A stretch of DNA of 64,000 nucleotides from Deltaproteobacteria bacterium (GTDB lineage Bacteria; Desulfobacterota; Syntrophia; Syntrophales; UBA2210): positions 1 through 64,000 of the forward strand of contig JAFGTS010000043.1 in assembly GCA_016933965.1 (NCBI GenBank). Reading direction: 5' to 3'. The notes below the pieces were generated by a model that saw nothing but the letters and a program-made list of their open reading frames with translations, searched no databases and was not told where the DNA came from. Shown here one piece after another: positions 17,629 through 26,592 of this stretch (its first letter is position 1; each line of letters begins with the position of its first letter). Made by a program: the position numbers and the translations under genes.

Positions 17629-17697
17629 GCAGGGACGGCCGAAGCAGTGGCCCATTCCCTGTTGGAAGGTATAATGAATAACCCGCGGGAGGAACCA

Positions 17698-18018
17698 ATG
17701 AGTGAAGAAAAACAAGGCAGTATCGTGATGGGAATGGTGTGGATGCTGGTGATCTCCCTGCTTCTCTTCTGGGCACCCCTCATCGGGCCGCTGGTGGCGG
17801 GGTTTGTCGGCGGGAAACGGGCCGGCGGGATCGGAGCGGCCTTTGTGGCCGTCCTGCTGCCCGGTATCATCGTGGGTTTTCTGCTGTTTGTCTTCGCCTC
17901 GAGTCTGACGGGTGTCCCGCTCATCGGCGCCCTGGCGGGAATGGGTGCCTTTATCCTGTCATTGAGCGGCATCGGGCCGCTTCTGATAGGCGCCCTGATC
18001 GGCGGTGCCTTTGCCTGA
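17698..18018 (+). CDS. Small multi-pass membrane protein
   Basis: A protein of 106 residues with three or four hydrophobic, Gly-rich segments (GPLVAGFVGGKRAGG is typical). ATG 17698 is preferred over two upstream in-frame starts because GGGAGGAACC lies directly before it. The pattern resembles small DUF5518-like membrane proteins, but I cannot assign a function. It follows the ferredoxin gene on the same strand and ends before a strong hairpin. Confidence 0.65.
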   Translation: MSEEKQGSIVMGMVWMLVISLLLFWAPLIGPLVAGFVGGKRAGGIGAAFVAVLLPGIIVGFLLFVFASSLTGVPLIGALAGMGAFILSLSGIGPLLIGALIGGAFA

Positions 18019-18033
18019 AAGTGATAAGGAGGG

Positions 18034-18066
18034 GGTGTACCCCGCCGGGGGGCGGCGGGGTACACC
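18034..18066. terminator. Strong hairpin between convergent genes
   Basis: GGTGTACCCCGCC (18034-18046) pairs perfectly with 18054-18066, extendable by one more G-C pair, around a five-base loop. There is no T-run on either side, but the position between convergent genes suggests a bidirectional terminator. Confidence 0.6.
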
Positions 18067-18126
18067 ATTGCCAAGGAGATAATCGCCGATAGTGAGGCAT
18101 CAGCGCGGCAATGAAATGAAACCGTT

Positions 18127-19563
18127 CTATTTCGTTATTTTTACCGCCATGAATCCACCGCGGCCTCTTTTTACGAGCAGGTTGATCACAGCTCCGTCGG
18201 AGACCTTCCGAACTTCTTCCTGAAGATCGGAGAGAGATGTCACGGTAACCGTGTTCACCCCCTTTATGAGATCACCGGGGCGAAGGCCGGCCAGCTCGGC
18301 CTTGCTTCCGGGGGTGACCTCGGTCACGACGACGCCCTTTTCGTTATCCGGGTATCCAAAACGGTCGGCCAGTTCAGGTGACATGGTGGAGACCGCGAAC
18401 CCCAGATTACCGTAGTCGTTCTCACTTGCCGCCGCCGAGACCACGTCATCGGTCCGTTTTGCCAGCGTGACGGTGAAATGCTTCTCCGCGCCGTCACGGA
18501 GCACTGTTACGTCCACCTTCTTTTCAACGGGAAGGGCGGCCACGGTCCGGGACAGCTCCTTCGCGGAGGACACGGTCTTGCCGTCTATGGATGTAATGAT
18601 GTCTTCCGCCTTGACCCCGCCTTTTTCAGCCGGGCTGTCTTCAAATACTTCGGTGATCAGGACGCCGTTGCGGTCGCCTGTTCCGTAGTACTCCCGCAGT
18701 TCCCTTGTCAGGTCCTGTATGCCCACACCAAGCCAGGCGCGCGTGACCTCTCCGGTATCCTTCAACTGGGAAATGATCTCCCGTGCCAGGTTGATGGGGA
18801 TGGCGAAACCGATCCCCTGGCCGTTGGCGATGATGGCGGTATTGATGCCCACCACCTCACCCTTCATGTTCACCAGGGGGCCGCCGCTGTTGCCGGGGTT
18901 GATGGATGCGTCGGTCTGAATGAAATCATCGTAGGGGCCCGAGCCGATAACCCGTCCCTTGGCGCTGACGATCCCCGCCGTTACGGTCTGTTCGAGTCCG
19001 AAGGGGCTGCCGACGGCAACGACCCAGCTTCCCACGTCGAGCCGGTCCGAATCTCCCAGACACAGCGGTTTCAGGTCCTTCGCGCCTTTAATCCTGATCA
19101 GCGCCAGGTCGGTATTGGCATCCCGGCCCACGAGCTCTCCAGTGTATTCCTCCCCGGTCGAGAGTTTGACCGTCATCGTATCGGCATTGTCTATGACGTG
19201 GTTGTTGGTGACGATGTATCCGTCACCGTCAATGATGAACCCCGACCCGAGTCCCTGCCGTTTCTTGAGGGGGCTTCGTTTTCTGTCCTGGAACTGTTTG
19301 AAGAACTCTTCAAAGGGATGTCCCTCAGGAAAGGGGTTGCCGCGGAAGAAATATGAAATGTCATCACTGCCCTTGACGGCTTGCTCCGTTCTGATATGTA
19401 CCACGCCCGGCTTTACCTTCTCCGCTATGCCGCTGAAGTTGGCCGGTACCATCGGCGTGCCCGTGTCCGCCGGTTTCGCCGCTCCCCATGACCCGAACCC
19501 GGTGACACACAGGAACATGATGAGAACCATGCCGGCTATTACGGTTTTTGATCGTGTGTTCAT
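18127..19563 (-). CDS. DegP/HtrA-family periplasmic serine protease
   Basis: A protein of 478 residues; the start is placed at 19563 because GGGAGG precedes it and a signal peptide follows. The trypsin-like domain has the catalytic triad His in VTNNHVID, Asp in ANTDLALI and Ser in NPGNSGGPL. Two PDZ domains follow (LGVGIQDLT... and a second ending near the C-terminus). It degrades or refolds damaged envelope proteins. The two-component system and the BON lipoprotein just upstream on the same strand suggest an envelope-stress group. An AT-rich dyad lies in its upstream region. Confidence 0.88.
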   Translation of the reverse strand: MNTRSKTVIAGMVLIMFLCVTGFGSWGAAKPADTGTPMVPANFSGIAEKVKPGVVHIRTEQAVKGSDDISYFFRGNPFPEGHPFEEFFKQFQDRKRSPLKKRQGLGSGFIIDGDGYIVTNNHVIDNADTMTVKLSTGEEYTGELVGRDANTDLALIRIKGAKDLKPLCLGDSDRLDVGSWVVAVGSPFGLEQTVTAGIVSAKGRVIGSGPYDDFIQTDASINPGNSGGPLVNMKGEVVGINTAIIANGQGIGFAIPINLAREIISQLKDTGEVTRAWLGVGIQDLTRELREYYGTGDRNGVLITEVFEDSPAEKGGVKAEDIITSIDGKTVSSAKELSRTVAALPVEKKVDVTVLRDGAEKHFTVTLAKRTDDVVSAAASENDYGNLGFAVSTMSPELADRFGYPDNEKGVVVTEVTPGSKAELAGLRPGDLIKGVNTVTVTSLSDLQEEVRKVSDGAVINLLVKRGRGGFMAVKITK

Positions 19564-19654
19564 GAGTGTCCTCCCTGAAATGATGATGTCATAAAACCGG
19601 TTGCAATGATGGGATGACAATACCGGAACAACCTTACCGGAAGATGACGGATAC

Positions 19655-19670
19655 ATTACAAAATGGTAAT
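19655..19670. promoter_or_regulatory. Small dyad upstream of the DegP-like gene
   Basis: ATTAC-AAAATG-GTAAT, a perfect 5-bp dyad with a 6-bp spacer, in the 156-bp gap between the histidine kinase stop and the protease start. It could be a binding site for the adjacent OmpR-family regulator. This is inference from position and form only. Confidence 0.3.
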
Positions 19671-19719
19671 CTTCGACGGGCCGCTGCCGGAGTGGTGCTG
19701 GGATGGAAGGGGGAATTCA

Positions 19720-21117
19720 TCACCGGAGCGTGACGATGAAGGTGCTGCCCTCCCCGGGTCTGCTTGTCACGGTGATGTCGCCTCCGTGTGAGCGGGCGAC
19801 GGCGCGCGCAAGGCTCAGACCAAGCCCGATGCCGCGCTCCGAGCGGCTTCGGTCACCCCGGTAGAAGCGTTCAAAGATGTGGGGGAGGTCATCGGAAGGA
19901 ATGCCGATCCCCGTGTCGGAAATCCGGATGGTTGCAGATCCTCCTGCACAGGTGACGGCGGCCGTTACCGACCCTCCCGTTGCGGTGTACTTGATGGCGT
20001 TGTCGATCAGATTGGCGATCATACGCTGCAGTTTTCTTATGTCTCCCCGGTAGGGACAGCTGCCGGAAATATCGGTACGGAGGATGACATTCTTGTCTTC
20101 GGCGATGGGCTGAAGCAATTCACAGGCGTCCTCGACAAGCCGGCACAGGTCAAGGTCCTCCACGCTGGTCGTTTCAACCCCTGCCTCGACCTCCGAAATG
20201 ACGAGCATGGTGTTGATCATATCCAGGAGCCGGTCGCACTCCTCGATGATGCTTGCGGCCATTGATTCATAATCCTCGAGGGAGGTGCCCGTCGTCATGG
20301 TGACCTCGGCGATCCCCCTGATACGGGTGATGGGGCTTCTCAGGTCGTGGGCGATATTGTCGCTCATTTCCTTCATGCCCGTAACAAGCTTTTCGATTCG
20401 GTCGAGCATCTGGTTGAAAGTGGTGGCGAGCTGGGCGATCTCGTCTCCCCGCCTGTTGACGGGGACCCGCGTTTCAAGATCGTCCTTCGATATGCGACGG
20501 GCTGTGGATGTTACGGCCTCGACACCGGAGAGGGCGCGCCGGGCCATGAACCAGCCGATGGCCGCCGACGCGAGGAGGAGGATGGACATGGTGATGATAA
20601 ATATCCTTTTGAAGGCCTCGATGAACTGGCTCTGGAGCTCCATTGCCTGTCCTATCTGGAGGACCATGCCCCGGCCGATGACACTGTACAACACGCGCAC
20701 CTTTTCCCTGCGGTCCGGGATCGAGATCGTTTCGTAGAAATGAGGTGTGCCCTTCAGGATCTCCTCTATGGCATTCAGGTTGACCCCCAGGGCCTGCCAG
20801 TAGGACATGTTTGTCGATGAGAATACCCTGCCGTCCCGGTATAGGAGACGGAAGAAGGTTTTTTTGACACCGCCCGCCCGTGATTCGGCGACGGCGACGC
20901 TCTTGACGGCTTCCAGCCCCTCGGTACGCAGGAGCGTGGAGAATTTGCCCACCTGGTTCAGAAGTTCGCGGTCGGTCTGCTCTTCCATGACCGTCGTGAC
21001 GAGAAAGTAAAAGAAGAAAAAGGCCAGGATCGAGGAGAGAGTGAAGATCGCCGCGTACCAGAGGGTCAGACGGAATGCCAGTGTATGGCGGAGATCAGTC
21101 GGACGCTTTGAGGACAT
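19720..21117 (-). CDS. Membrane sensor histidine kinase
   Basis: A protein of about 465 residues. Two membrane segments (about residues 15-40 and 165-190) enclose a periplasmic sensor domain. A HAMP linker and a dimerisation domain follow, with the phospho-accepting His in DNIAHDLRSPITRIRG. The ATPase domain has the N box (ANLIDNAIKYT), DTGIGI, and a glycine-rich GIGLGLSLA. The type resembles CusS/heavy-metal and envelope sensors. The start overlaps the response regulator gene by 23 bp, so the two are coupled. Confidence 0.88.
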   Translation of the reverse strand: MSSKRPTDLRHTLAFRLTLWYAAIFTLSSILAFFFFYFLVTTVMEEQTDRELLNQVGKFSTLLRTEGLEAVKSVAVAESRAGGVKKTFFRLLYRDGRVFSSTNMSYWQALGVNLNAIEEILKGTPHFYETISIPDRREKVRVLYSVIGRGMVLQIGQAMELQSQFIEAFKRIFIITMSILLLASAAIGWFMARRALSGVEAVTSTARRISKDDLETRVPVNRRGDEIAQLATTFNQMLDRIEKLVTGMKEMSDNIAHDLRSPITRIRGIAEVTMTTGTSLEDYESMAASIIEECDRLLDMINTMLVISEVEAGVETTSVEDLDLCRLVEDACELLQPIAEDKNVILRTDISGSCPYRGDIRKLQRMIANLIDNAIKYTATGGSVTAAVTCAGGSATIRISDTGIGIPSDDLPHIFERFYRGDRSRSERGIGLGLSLARAVARSHGGDITVTSRPGEGSTFIVTLR

Positions 21118-21772
21118 AACCCGCACCCCGCACGGTGTGTATGAGTTTCGTGTCGAAATCCTTGTCCACCTTATCCCGCAGGCGACAGATCCGCGCCTCA
21201 ACCACGTTCGTCATGGGATCGAAGTTGTAGTCCCAGACATGTTCCATGATCATCGTCCGGGAGACCACATTCCCGGCGTTGCGCATCAGGTATTCGAGAA
21301 GGGAAAATTCCAGCGGCTGCAGGTCGATCTTCCGATCTCCCCGGAAAACCTCCCGTGTCAAAAGATTGAGGGAAAGGTCTTCCACGGTGAGGCGTGTTGG
21401 TTCCGCCGTTCCGCCGGCCCGCCGGATGAGGGCCTGGATACGGGCAAGGAGTTCCGTGAATGCGAAAGGTTTTGTCAGATAGTCATCGCTTCCCGTCCGA
21501 AGACCCTTGATGCGGTCCTCAACGGTTCCCCGGGCGCTCAGAATGATGACGGGTGTGTTGATCCCCTCGCCTCGTATTTCCCTGATCAGGGACAGGCCGT
21601 CCCGTTTCGGGAGCATGATGTCGATGACGGCCGCATCGTAGGGTTCCGTCAGTGCCAGGTTCAGACCCGTTTCACCGTCGGCGGCGCAGTCCACGGCATA
21701 GCCGGCCTCCTTCAAACCCCGGGTGACAAAAGAGGCTATCTTGCGGTCATCTTCCACGAGAAGGATTCTCAT
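21095..21772 (-). CDS. OmpR-family response regulator
   Basis: A protein of 225 residues. The receiver domain (residues 1-115) carries the phospho-accepting Asp in VIDIMLPKRDG, and the Lys in YLTKPF. The C-terminal winged helix has the OmpR/PhoB pattern (LEYLMRNAGNVVSRTMI...VVEARICRLRDKV). It overlaps its cognate kinase gene by 23 bp and lies 24 bp after the BON gene. Likely targets are neighbouring envelope genes; this is inferred from position. Confidence 0.9.
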   Translation of the reverse strand: MRILLVEDDRKIASFVTRGLKEAGYAVDCAADGETGLNLALTEPYDAAVIDIMLPKRDGLSLIREIRGEGINTPVIILSARGTVEDRIKGLRTGSDDYLTKPFAFTELLARIQALIRRAGGTAEPTRLTVEDLSLNLLTREVFRGDRKIDLQPLEFSLLEYLMRNAGNVVSRTMIMEHVWDYNFDPMTNVVEARICRLRDKVDKDFDTKLIHTVRGAGYVLKASD

Positions 21773-21796
21773 TGCCGATGGTCCCCCGTAACCATA

Positions 21797-22414
21797 TCAG
21801 GGCGCTTTCACGATGATATTGTCGATGACCCGGCGTGTTCCCGGTGTCTCCCTGGCGATATCGATGATCTTTCGCTTCAGATCGGCCCCGGCAACGATCC
21901 CCGAAAGCGAAACGACACCCCCGTAGACATCGACGTCAATGTTCAGTGAGCGGACGCCGGGTTCGGAGATCAGTTTCGCCTTGATCCGGTTTCCCAGGAT
22001 GGTGTCGTCAATGACCTGGCCGGCCGTCCGGGAGCCGATCTGCAGGTCGTTCTTCACGGATCTGACGCCGGGGACCGCCGCCGCCGTTTGAAAGGCCCGC
22101 GTGGCCTCTTCCTGTGTCTCCACCATGCCCGTGAGGGTGACAATGCCCTCGAGCACGTCGACATCGATGTTCCGGGCCCTGACCGCCGGTTCGTCGATCA
22201 GTCTCGCCTTTACTTCCGTAGACAGGGCGGCATCATCCACTATCCCGCCGGCGGTCCGCTCATCGGTCGAGACCTTGTACGCACCGGTGGCGCCCGTTCC
22301 GATCAGGACCGGCGCGCACCCCACCAGGAGGGACAGAAGGACCGCCCCCATGATCCGCAGTATTGGTTTCACGGTGAACACCCCCATTTTTTTGTCATGT
22401 ATTGTTCGTTTCAT
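21797..22414 (-). CDS. Lipoprotein with two BON domains (OsmY/DolP-like)
   Basis: A protein of 205 residues with a lipobox LLVGC near residue 33. Two BON domains follow, about residues 62-125 and 138-200, each with the pattern V-x-G-x-V-x-L-x-G (EGIVTLTGMV and GGVVSLSGIV). Such proteins bind phospholipid and keep the outer membrane intact in enterobacteria. Its ATG overlaps the malic enzyme stop by four bases, so it is translationally coupled. It precedes the two-component system. Confidence 0.83.
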   Translation of the reverse strand: MKRTIHDKKMGVFTVKPILRIMGAVLLSLLVGCAPVLIGTGATGAYKVSTDERTAGGIVDDAALSTEVKARLIDEPAVRARNIDVDVLEGIVTLTGMVETQEEATRAFQTAAAVPGVRSVKNDLQIGSRTAGQVIDDTILGNRIKAKLISEPGVRSLNIDVDVYGGVVSLSGIVAGADLKRKIIDIARETPGTRRVIDNIIVKAP

Positions 22415-23820
22415 TTCCGGTGCCCCCTGTCGGCTTTCTCATGAGCGGAAGAACCGGCGAGCGCGGCTTCCTTCACCACGTCGGCGATCTTTCTGTGTAC
22501 GGCCGGATTCATGAAATTGGGGACGATATCGTACTTTCCCGAAAGGTCCGCCAGCGCCTCGGCGGCGGCGAACTTCATGGGATAGGTGATCCGGGTAGCC
22601 CGGGCGTCGAGGGTTCCCCGGATAAGCCCCGGAAAGACGAGGCAGTTGTTGATCGTTCTCCCGTCAAGGCCGACGGCGGCTCCCGCGCTGATTGCCTCGG
22701 CGGGGAATATTTCCGGTATGGGGTTTGCGAGTGCCAGAACGATGGGCTTCCGGGACATGCTGTGCACCATCTCTTTCGAAACCAGCTTCGGAGAGGAGAC
22801 ACCGATAAAGATGTCCTTTCCCTTGATGATGTCGGAGAGGGTCCCCCGTTCCTTCTTTTCATTGGTCCGTGCCGCCAGGGCCCGCTTGTAGGGGTTCATG
22901 CCCCGTTTCCGCCCCCGGTAGAGGGCGCCGGAACGGTCGCAGACGGTGATGTTCCGGAACCCGTATTCAATGAGCATGGTGCCGGTGGCGATGCCCGCGG
23001 CGCCCGCGCCGTTGATGACGATACGTACCGTCTCCTTCTTTTTACCCGTTATCTGAAGACAGCGGATCAGTGCGGCCAGGACGACCGTGGCCGTGCCATG
23101 CTGATCATCGTGAAAGACGGGCACTGAGACCCGGTCCTGAAGTTTTTCCTCCACCTCGAAACACAGCGGTGCCTGGATGTCCTCGATCATGATGACGCCG
23201 AAGGTCTTGGATATGGCCTCAAGGGTGTCCACGATCCGGTCCGCGTCGTCACTGTCGATCAGGATCGGTGTGCAGCTGACACCTCCCATCCTGTTGAGAA
23301 TGACCGATTTCCCTTCCATGACGGGCATCCCGGCGAGGACGCCGATATTTCCCAGGCCGAGGATGGCTGAGCCGTTCGTGGCGATGCAGGCCGAATTGCC
23401 GATCGTCGTGTATTCGAAGACCGCCTCCGGATTATCCATGAGGTATCGGCACGCCTGAGCCACGCCGGGCGTGTAGATAAGGCGCAGGTCACTCAGGGTT
23501 TCCATCTTTACCGTGGGTGTGACGGCTATCTTTCCGCCCCGGTGGACATTGAGCACCTCGTCTTCAATGGATATGACGGTGTACCCCTTGAGCTTCTCGA
23601 TCGCCTGGACGGTATCGGTGAACTGCTTTTCCGAGTCGAAATAGGCGATGATGTCCCTGGTAATATGCTGCGACGTCATGTGGACCTTTGTGATATCTCC
23701 CAGCATGGCGCCGTGCTTTCCCAGTTCCATGGCCACTCTCCCGAACGAACTGGGGACATCGGGGATGCGAAGCCGCATCTTCTTGACCAGCTTGAACGCA
23801 TACCGTTCCAGTTCTTTCAT
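22411..23820 (-). CDS. NAD(P)-dependent malic enzyme with N-terminal ACT-like domain
   Basis: A protein of 469 residues; the start at 23820 is chosen because AAGGAGAC lies before it. The N-terminal 80 residues look like an ACT regulatory domain (VAMELGKHGAMLGDITKV). The malic enzyme core follows: YTPGVAQAC, GLGNIGVLAGMPVMEGK with the catalytic Lys, FHDDQHGTA, and the dinucleotide-binding VINGAGAAGIA. It decarboxylates malate to pyruvate, linking C4 and C3 pools. It lies inside the purine gene run, 13 bp after tsaC. Confidence 0.88.
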   Translation of the reverse strand: MKELERYAFKLVKKMRLRIPDVPSSFGRVAMELGKHGAMLGDITKVHMTSQHITRDIIAYFDSEKQFTDTVQAIEKLKGYTVISIEDEVLNVHRGGKIAVTPTVKMETLSDLRLIYTPGVAQACRYLMDNPEAVFEYTTIGNSACIATNGSAILGLGNIGVLAGMPVMEGKSVILNRMGGVSCTPILIDSDDADRIVDTLEAISKTFGVIMIEDIQAPLCFEVEEKLQDRVSVPVFHDDQHGTATVVLAALIRCLQITGKKKETVRIVINGAGAAGIATGTMLIEYGFRNITVCDRSGALYRGRKRGMNPYKRALAARTNEKKERGTLSDIIKGKDIFIGVSSPKLVSKEMVHSMSRKPIVLALANPIPEIFPAEAISAGAAVGLDGRTINNCLVFPGLIRGTLDARATRITYPMKFAAAEALADLSGKYDIVPNFMNPAVHRKIADVVKEAALAGSSAHEKADRGHRK

Positions 23821-23833
23821 GACCGGTCTCCTT

Positions 23834-24493
23834 TCAGTTCCCGCGGGTCGCGGTTGTTCCGAGGGGGACGACCTCGCCGATACGTGCCGCGGAAATGACA
23901 CCCTCCCGCAGGATGACGGCGGGAGCGACGGTTATGTCCACGATCGTTGATCCCCGCCCCCCGGGAGAAGCTCCGCCGTCGACGACGGCATCGACCAGAA
24001 CACCCAGGGAACGGATGACATCGCCGGCGGTGGAACATTCCTTTTCGTTCGAGATGTTAGCGCTCGTTGCGGTGATCGCTCCTCCGAGGCGGCGGGCGAG
24101 TTCCGCCGGGATGGGGTTCGGAGAGAGGCGGATGCCGATCTTTCCCGTGTTCGCCGTCAGGACGCCGGGAAGCAGGGATGCCGCGGGGAAAAGGATGGTA
24201 AGCGGCCCCGGCCAGAAATGGTCCATCAGCCGCCGGCCTTCATCGCTGATCGTCCGGACGTATCGTTCAGCATCGGACCGCTGCCCGATAATGAGAGGGA
24301 TCGGCTTGCTGAAGGTTCGTCCCTTGATGAGGTAGAGCCGGCGCAGGGCGCTTTCGTTGAGCGGGTCCGCGCCGAGGCCGTAAAATGTCTCGGTCGGGTA
24401 GGCGATGACCCCGCCCTCCTGCATGATACGGGTTGCTTTTTCCAGCAGCGACGGGTCCGGATGGTCCCCGTCGATGGGAATCCTATCGGGCAT
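23834..24493 (-). CDS. tsaC: L-threonylcarbamoyladenylate synthase (YrdC/TsaC)
   Basis: A protein of 219 residues comprising one YrdC domain: YPTETFYGLGADP, KGRTFSKPIPLII, and ITATSANISNE near the nucleotide site. It makes threonylcarbamoyl-AMP for the t6A modification of tRNA. It lacks the extra C-terminal Sua5 domain, so the short TsaC form applies. It overlaps the end of purE by 11 bp, so both are likely on one transcript. Confidence 0.87.
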   Translation of the reverse strand: MPDRIPIDGDHPDPSLLEKATRIMQEGGVIAYPTETFYGLGADPLNESALRRLYLIKGRTFSKPIPLIIGQRSDAERYVRTISDEGRRLMDHFWPGPLTILFPAASLLPGVLTANTGKIGIRLSPNPIPAELARRLGGAITATSANISNEKECSTAGDVIRSLGVLVDAVVDGGASPGGRGSTIVDITVAPAVILREGVISAARIGEVVPLGTTATRGN

Positions 24494-24989
24494 CGAGCCG
24501 TTCCTGATCCTTCTGAATGTTTTCAGCGAGGGTTTTCCTGTAGGCAGCGAGTTTTTTCTTCAATGCCCCGTCCTCCAGGGCCAGTATCCTGACGGCCATG
24601 AGGGCGGCGTTCTTTGCGCCGGCTTTTCCCAGCGCCATGGTTGCCACGGGGACGCCGCCGGGCATCTGGACCGTTGAGAGCAGGGCGTCAAGCCCCTTGA
24701 TCGGCGATGATTCGATGGGTACACCGATAACGGGGAGTGCCGTCTGGGATGCGATGACACCGGCGAGGTGGGCCGCCGCGCCGGCGCCGGCGATGATGAT
24801 CCTGATACCCCGCGATTCGGCCTTCCCGGCGAAGGCCGTGGTCCGCTCCGGTGAGCGGTGCGCCGATGTGAGGACCATCTCGTGAGCGATACCGAACTCT
24901 TTCAGGAGCGATGATGCTTCCTCCATGACGGAAACATCGGAATTGCTTCCCATGACGATGCTGATGACCGGTTTTTCCTTTTTTTTCAT
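24483..24989 (-). CDS. purE: N5-carboxyaminoimidazole ribonucleotide mutase
   Basis: A protein of 168 residues, the class I PurE size. The nucleotide-binding GSNSDVSVME, SAHRSPERT with the catalytic His, and the GAGAAAHLAGV and GVPIESS motifs are all present. It converts N5-CAIR to CAIR in purine synthesis. No purK is visible beside it. It lies 27 bp after purH. Confidence 0.93.
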   Translation of the reverse strand: MKKKEKPVISIVMGSNSDVSVMEEASSLLKEFGIAHEMVLTSAHRSPERTTAFAGKAESRGIRIIIAGAGAAAHLAGVIASQTALPVIGVPIESSPIKGLDALLSTVQMPGGVPVATMALGKAGAKNAALMAVRILALEDGALKKKLAAYRKTLAENIQKDQERLDAR

Positions 24990-25016
24990 TTCCCTGCTCC
25001 CTTCATCGCCGGGTTT

Positions 25017-26582
25017 CTAATGCCTGAAATGACGTTTTCCCGTAAAGAGCATGGCTATGCCGTGCTCGTCGGCTGCCTGGATCGATTCTTCGTCCCTGAT
25101 GGAGCCGCCCGGTTGAATAATGGCCGTGATGCCCGCCTCGGCGGCGGTGTCGACAACGTCTCTGAAGGGGAAGAAGGCATCGGAACCGAGGACGGTCCCC
25201 TTCGTGGGTGCCTGGGCCTTCATCAGGGCGATCTTCATGGAATCGATACGGCTCATCTGGCCGGCACCGACACCCACGAGCCGGTCCTTTGCGGCAATGA
25301 CGATCGCGTTCGATTTGACGTTCTTTACCACCCGCCAGGCGAAATCGAGGGCCTGGTATTCCTCTTCCGTGGGCTTACGCTTTGTGACGACCCGGGCATT
25401 GCGAACGTTGTCGGTATCCAGGTCCCGGTCCTGCACCAGCAGGCCGCCCGCCACGCGGCGGAAGTCGAGCTCGCCCACCCGTGGGCCTGCGGGGGGATCG
25501 ATGGCCAGCAGCCGGAGGTTCTTTTTGGATTGCAGTATTTCCCGTGCCTCGGCGTCAAAGCCGGGGGCGATGATGACTTCGAGAAAGATCTTTCCAAGTT
25601 CCTCCGCCGCCGCCTTGTCGACGGGACGGTTGAAACTGACGATGCCGCCGAAGGCCGATACGGGATCGGTCTGAAAGGCCTTCAGAAAGGCCTCGCGGAG
25701 GTCGCCGTCCGAGGTCGCGGCACCGCAGGGATTGGCATGTTTCATGATGATGGCCGTGGGTGCCGTGAATTCGGACACCATCTGCCAGGCCGCGTCGCTG
25801 TCCATGATATTGTTGTATGACAGTTCCTTGCCCTGGAGTTGCCGGGCGTTTGAGATGACCGACGCCGAGAGATCCGGCTCGCCGTAGAAAACGGCCTTCT
25901 GGTGTGGATTTTCGCCATATCGAAGGTCCTGGACCTTCCGGAACTGCATGGTCATGGTATCGGGGAATTCTCTTTTGGCGCCGGTGATGTCTGTTCGTCC
26001 GAGATAGTTCGAAATGGCGGCGTCATAGCGGGCGGTCAATTGGAAGGTCTTGACGGCCAGGGAAAAATTCGTTTCCTCGGAAACGCTCCCCTTTCGTTCC
26101 TTCATCTCATCGAGCACCCGGCCGTAGTCGACGGGGTCGGTGACGACCGTGACGAACCGGTAGTTCTTGGCGGCGGCGCGCAGCATGGTCGGCCCGCCGA
26201 TGTCGATGTTTTCGATGGCGTCCTCGAGGGTGCACCCCTCGTGCCGCACCGTGTCCTCGAACCGGTACAGATTGATGACCACCATGTCGATGGGCACAAT
26301 ACCATGCTCGGCGATGGCCTTCATGTGTTCCTCGTTGTCCCGCATGGCAAGCAGCCCGCCGTGCACCTTCGGATGGAGCGTCTTCAGGCGCCCGTCCATC
26401 ATTTCGGGAAACCCCGTGTAATCGGAGACATCGATAACGGCGATCCCGTTTTCCCGAAGCTGGGCCGCCGTGCCGCCCGTTGAAAGGATCTCCACGTCGA
26501 ATTTTTTCAATTCCCTGACAAATTCGATGATACCGCTCTTGTCCGTGACACTGACCAGCGCCCGTTTGATCTTTGTTTCCAT
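25017..26582 (-). CDS. purH: Bifunctional AICAR transformylase/IMP cyclohydrolase
   Basis: A protein of 521 residues; ATG 26582 is chosen because GAGGAG precedes it by five bases. The N-terminal IMP cyclohydrolase (about residues 1-190) has STGGTA and GRLKTLHPKVHGG. The C-terminal AICAR transformylase has the KHANPCGAA motif with the catalytic Lys-His and a late QPGGSIRDEE. It carries out the last two steps to IMP. It lies 10 bp after purD. Confidence 0.95.
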   Translation of the reverse strand: METKIKRALVSVTDKSGIIEFVRELKKFDVEILSTGGTAAQLRENGIAVIDVSDYTGFPEMMDGRLKTLHPKVHGGLLAMRDNEEHMKAIAEHGIVPIDMVVINLYRFEDTVRHEGCTLEDAIENIDIGGPTMLRAAAKNYRFVTVVTDPVDYGRVLDEMKERKGSVSEETNFSLAVKTFQLTARYDAAISNYLGRTDITGAKREFPDTMTMQFRKVQDLRYGENPHQKAVFYGEPDLSASVISNARQLQGKELSYNNIMDSDAAWQMVSEFTAPTAIIMKHANPCGAATSDGDLREAFLKAFQTDPVSAFGGIVSFNRPVDKAAAEELGKIFLEVIIAPGFDAEAREILQSKKNLRLLAIDPPAGPRVGELDFRRVAGGLLVQDRDLDTDNVRNARVVTKRKPTEEEYQALDFAWRVVKNVKSNAIVIAAKDRLVGVGAGQMSRIDSMKIALMKAQAPTKGTVLGSDAFFPFRDVVDTAAEAGITAIIQPGGSIRDEESIQAADEHGIAMLFTGKRHFRH

Positions 26583-26592
26583 TGACACTCCT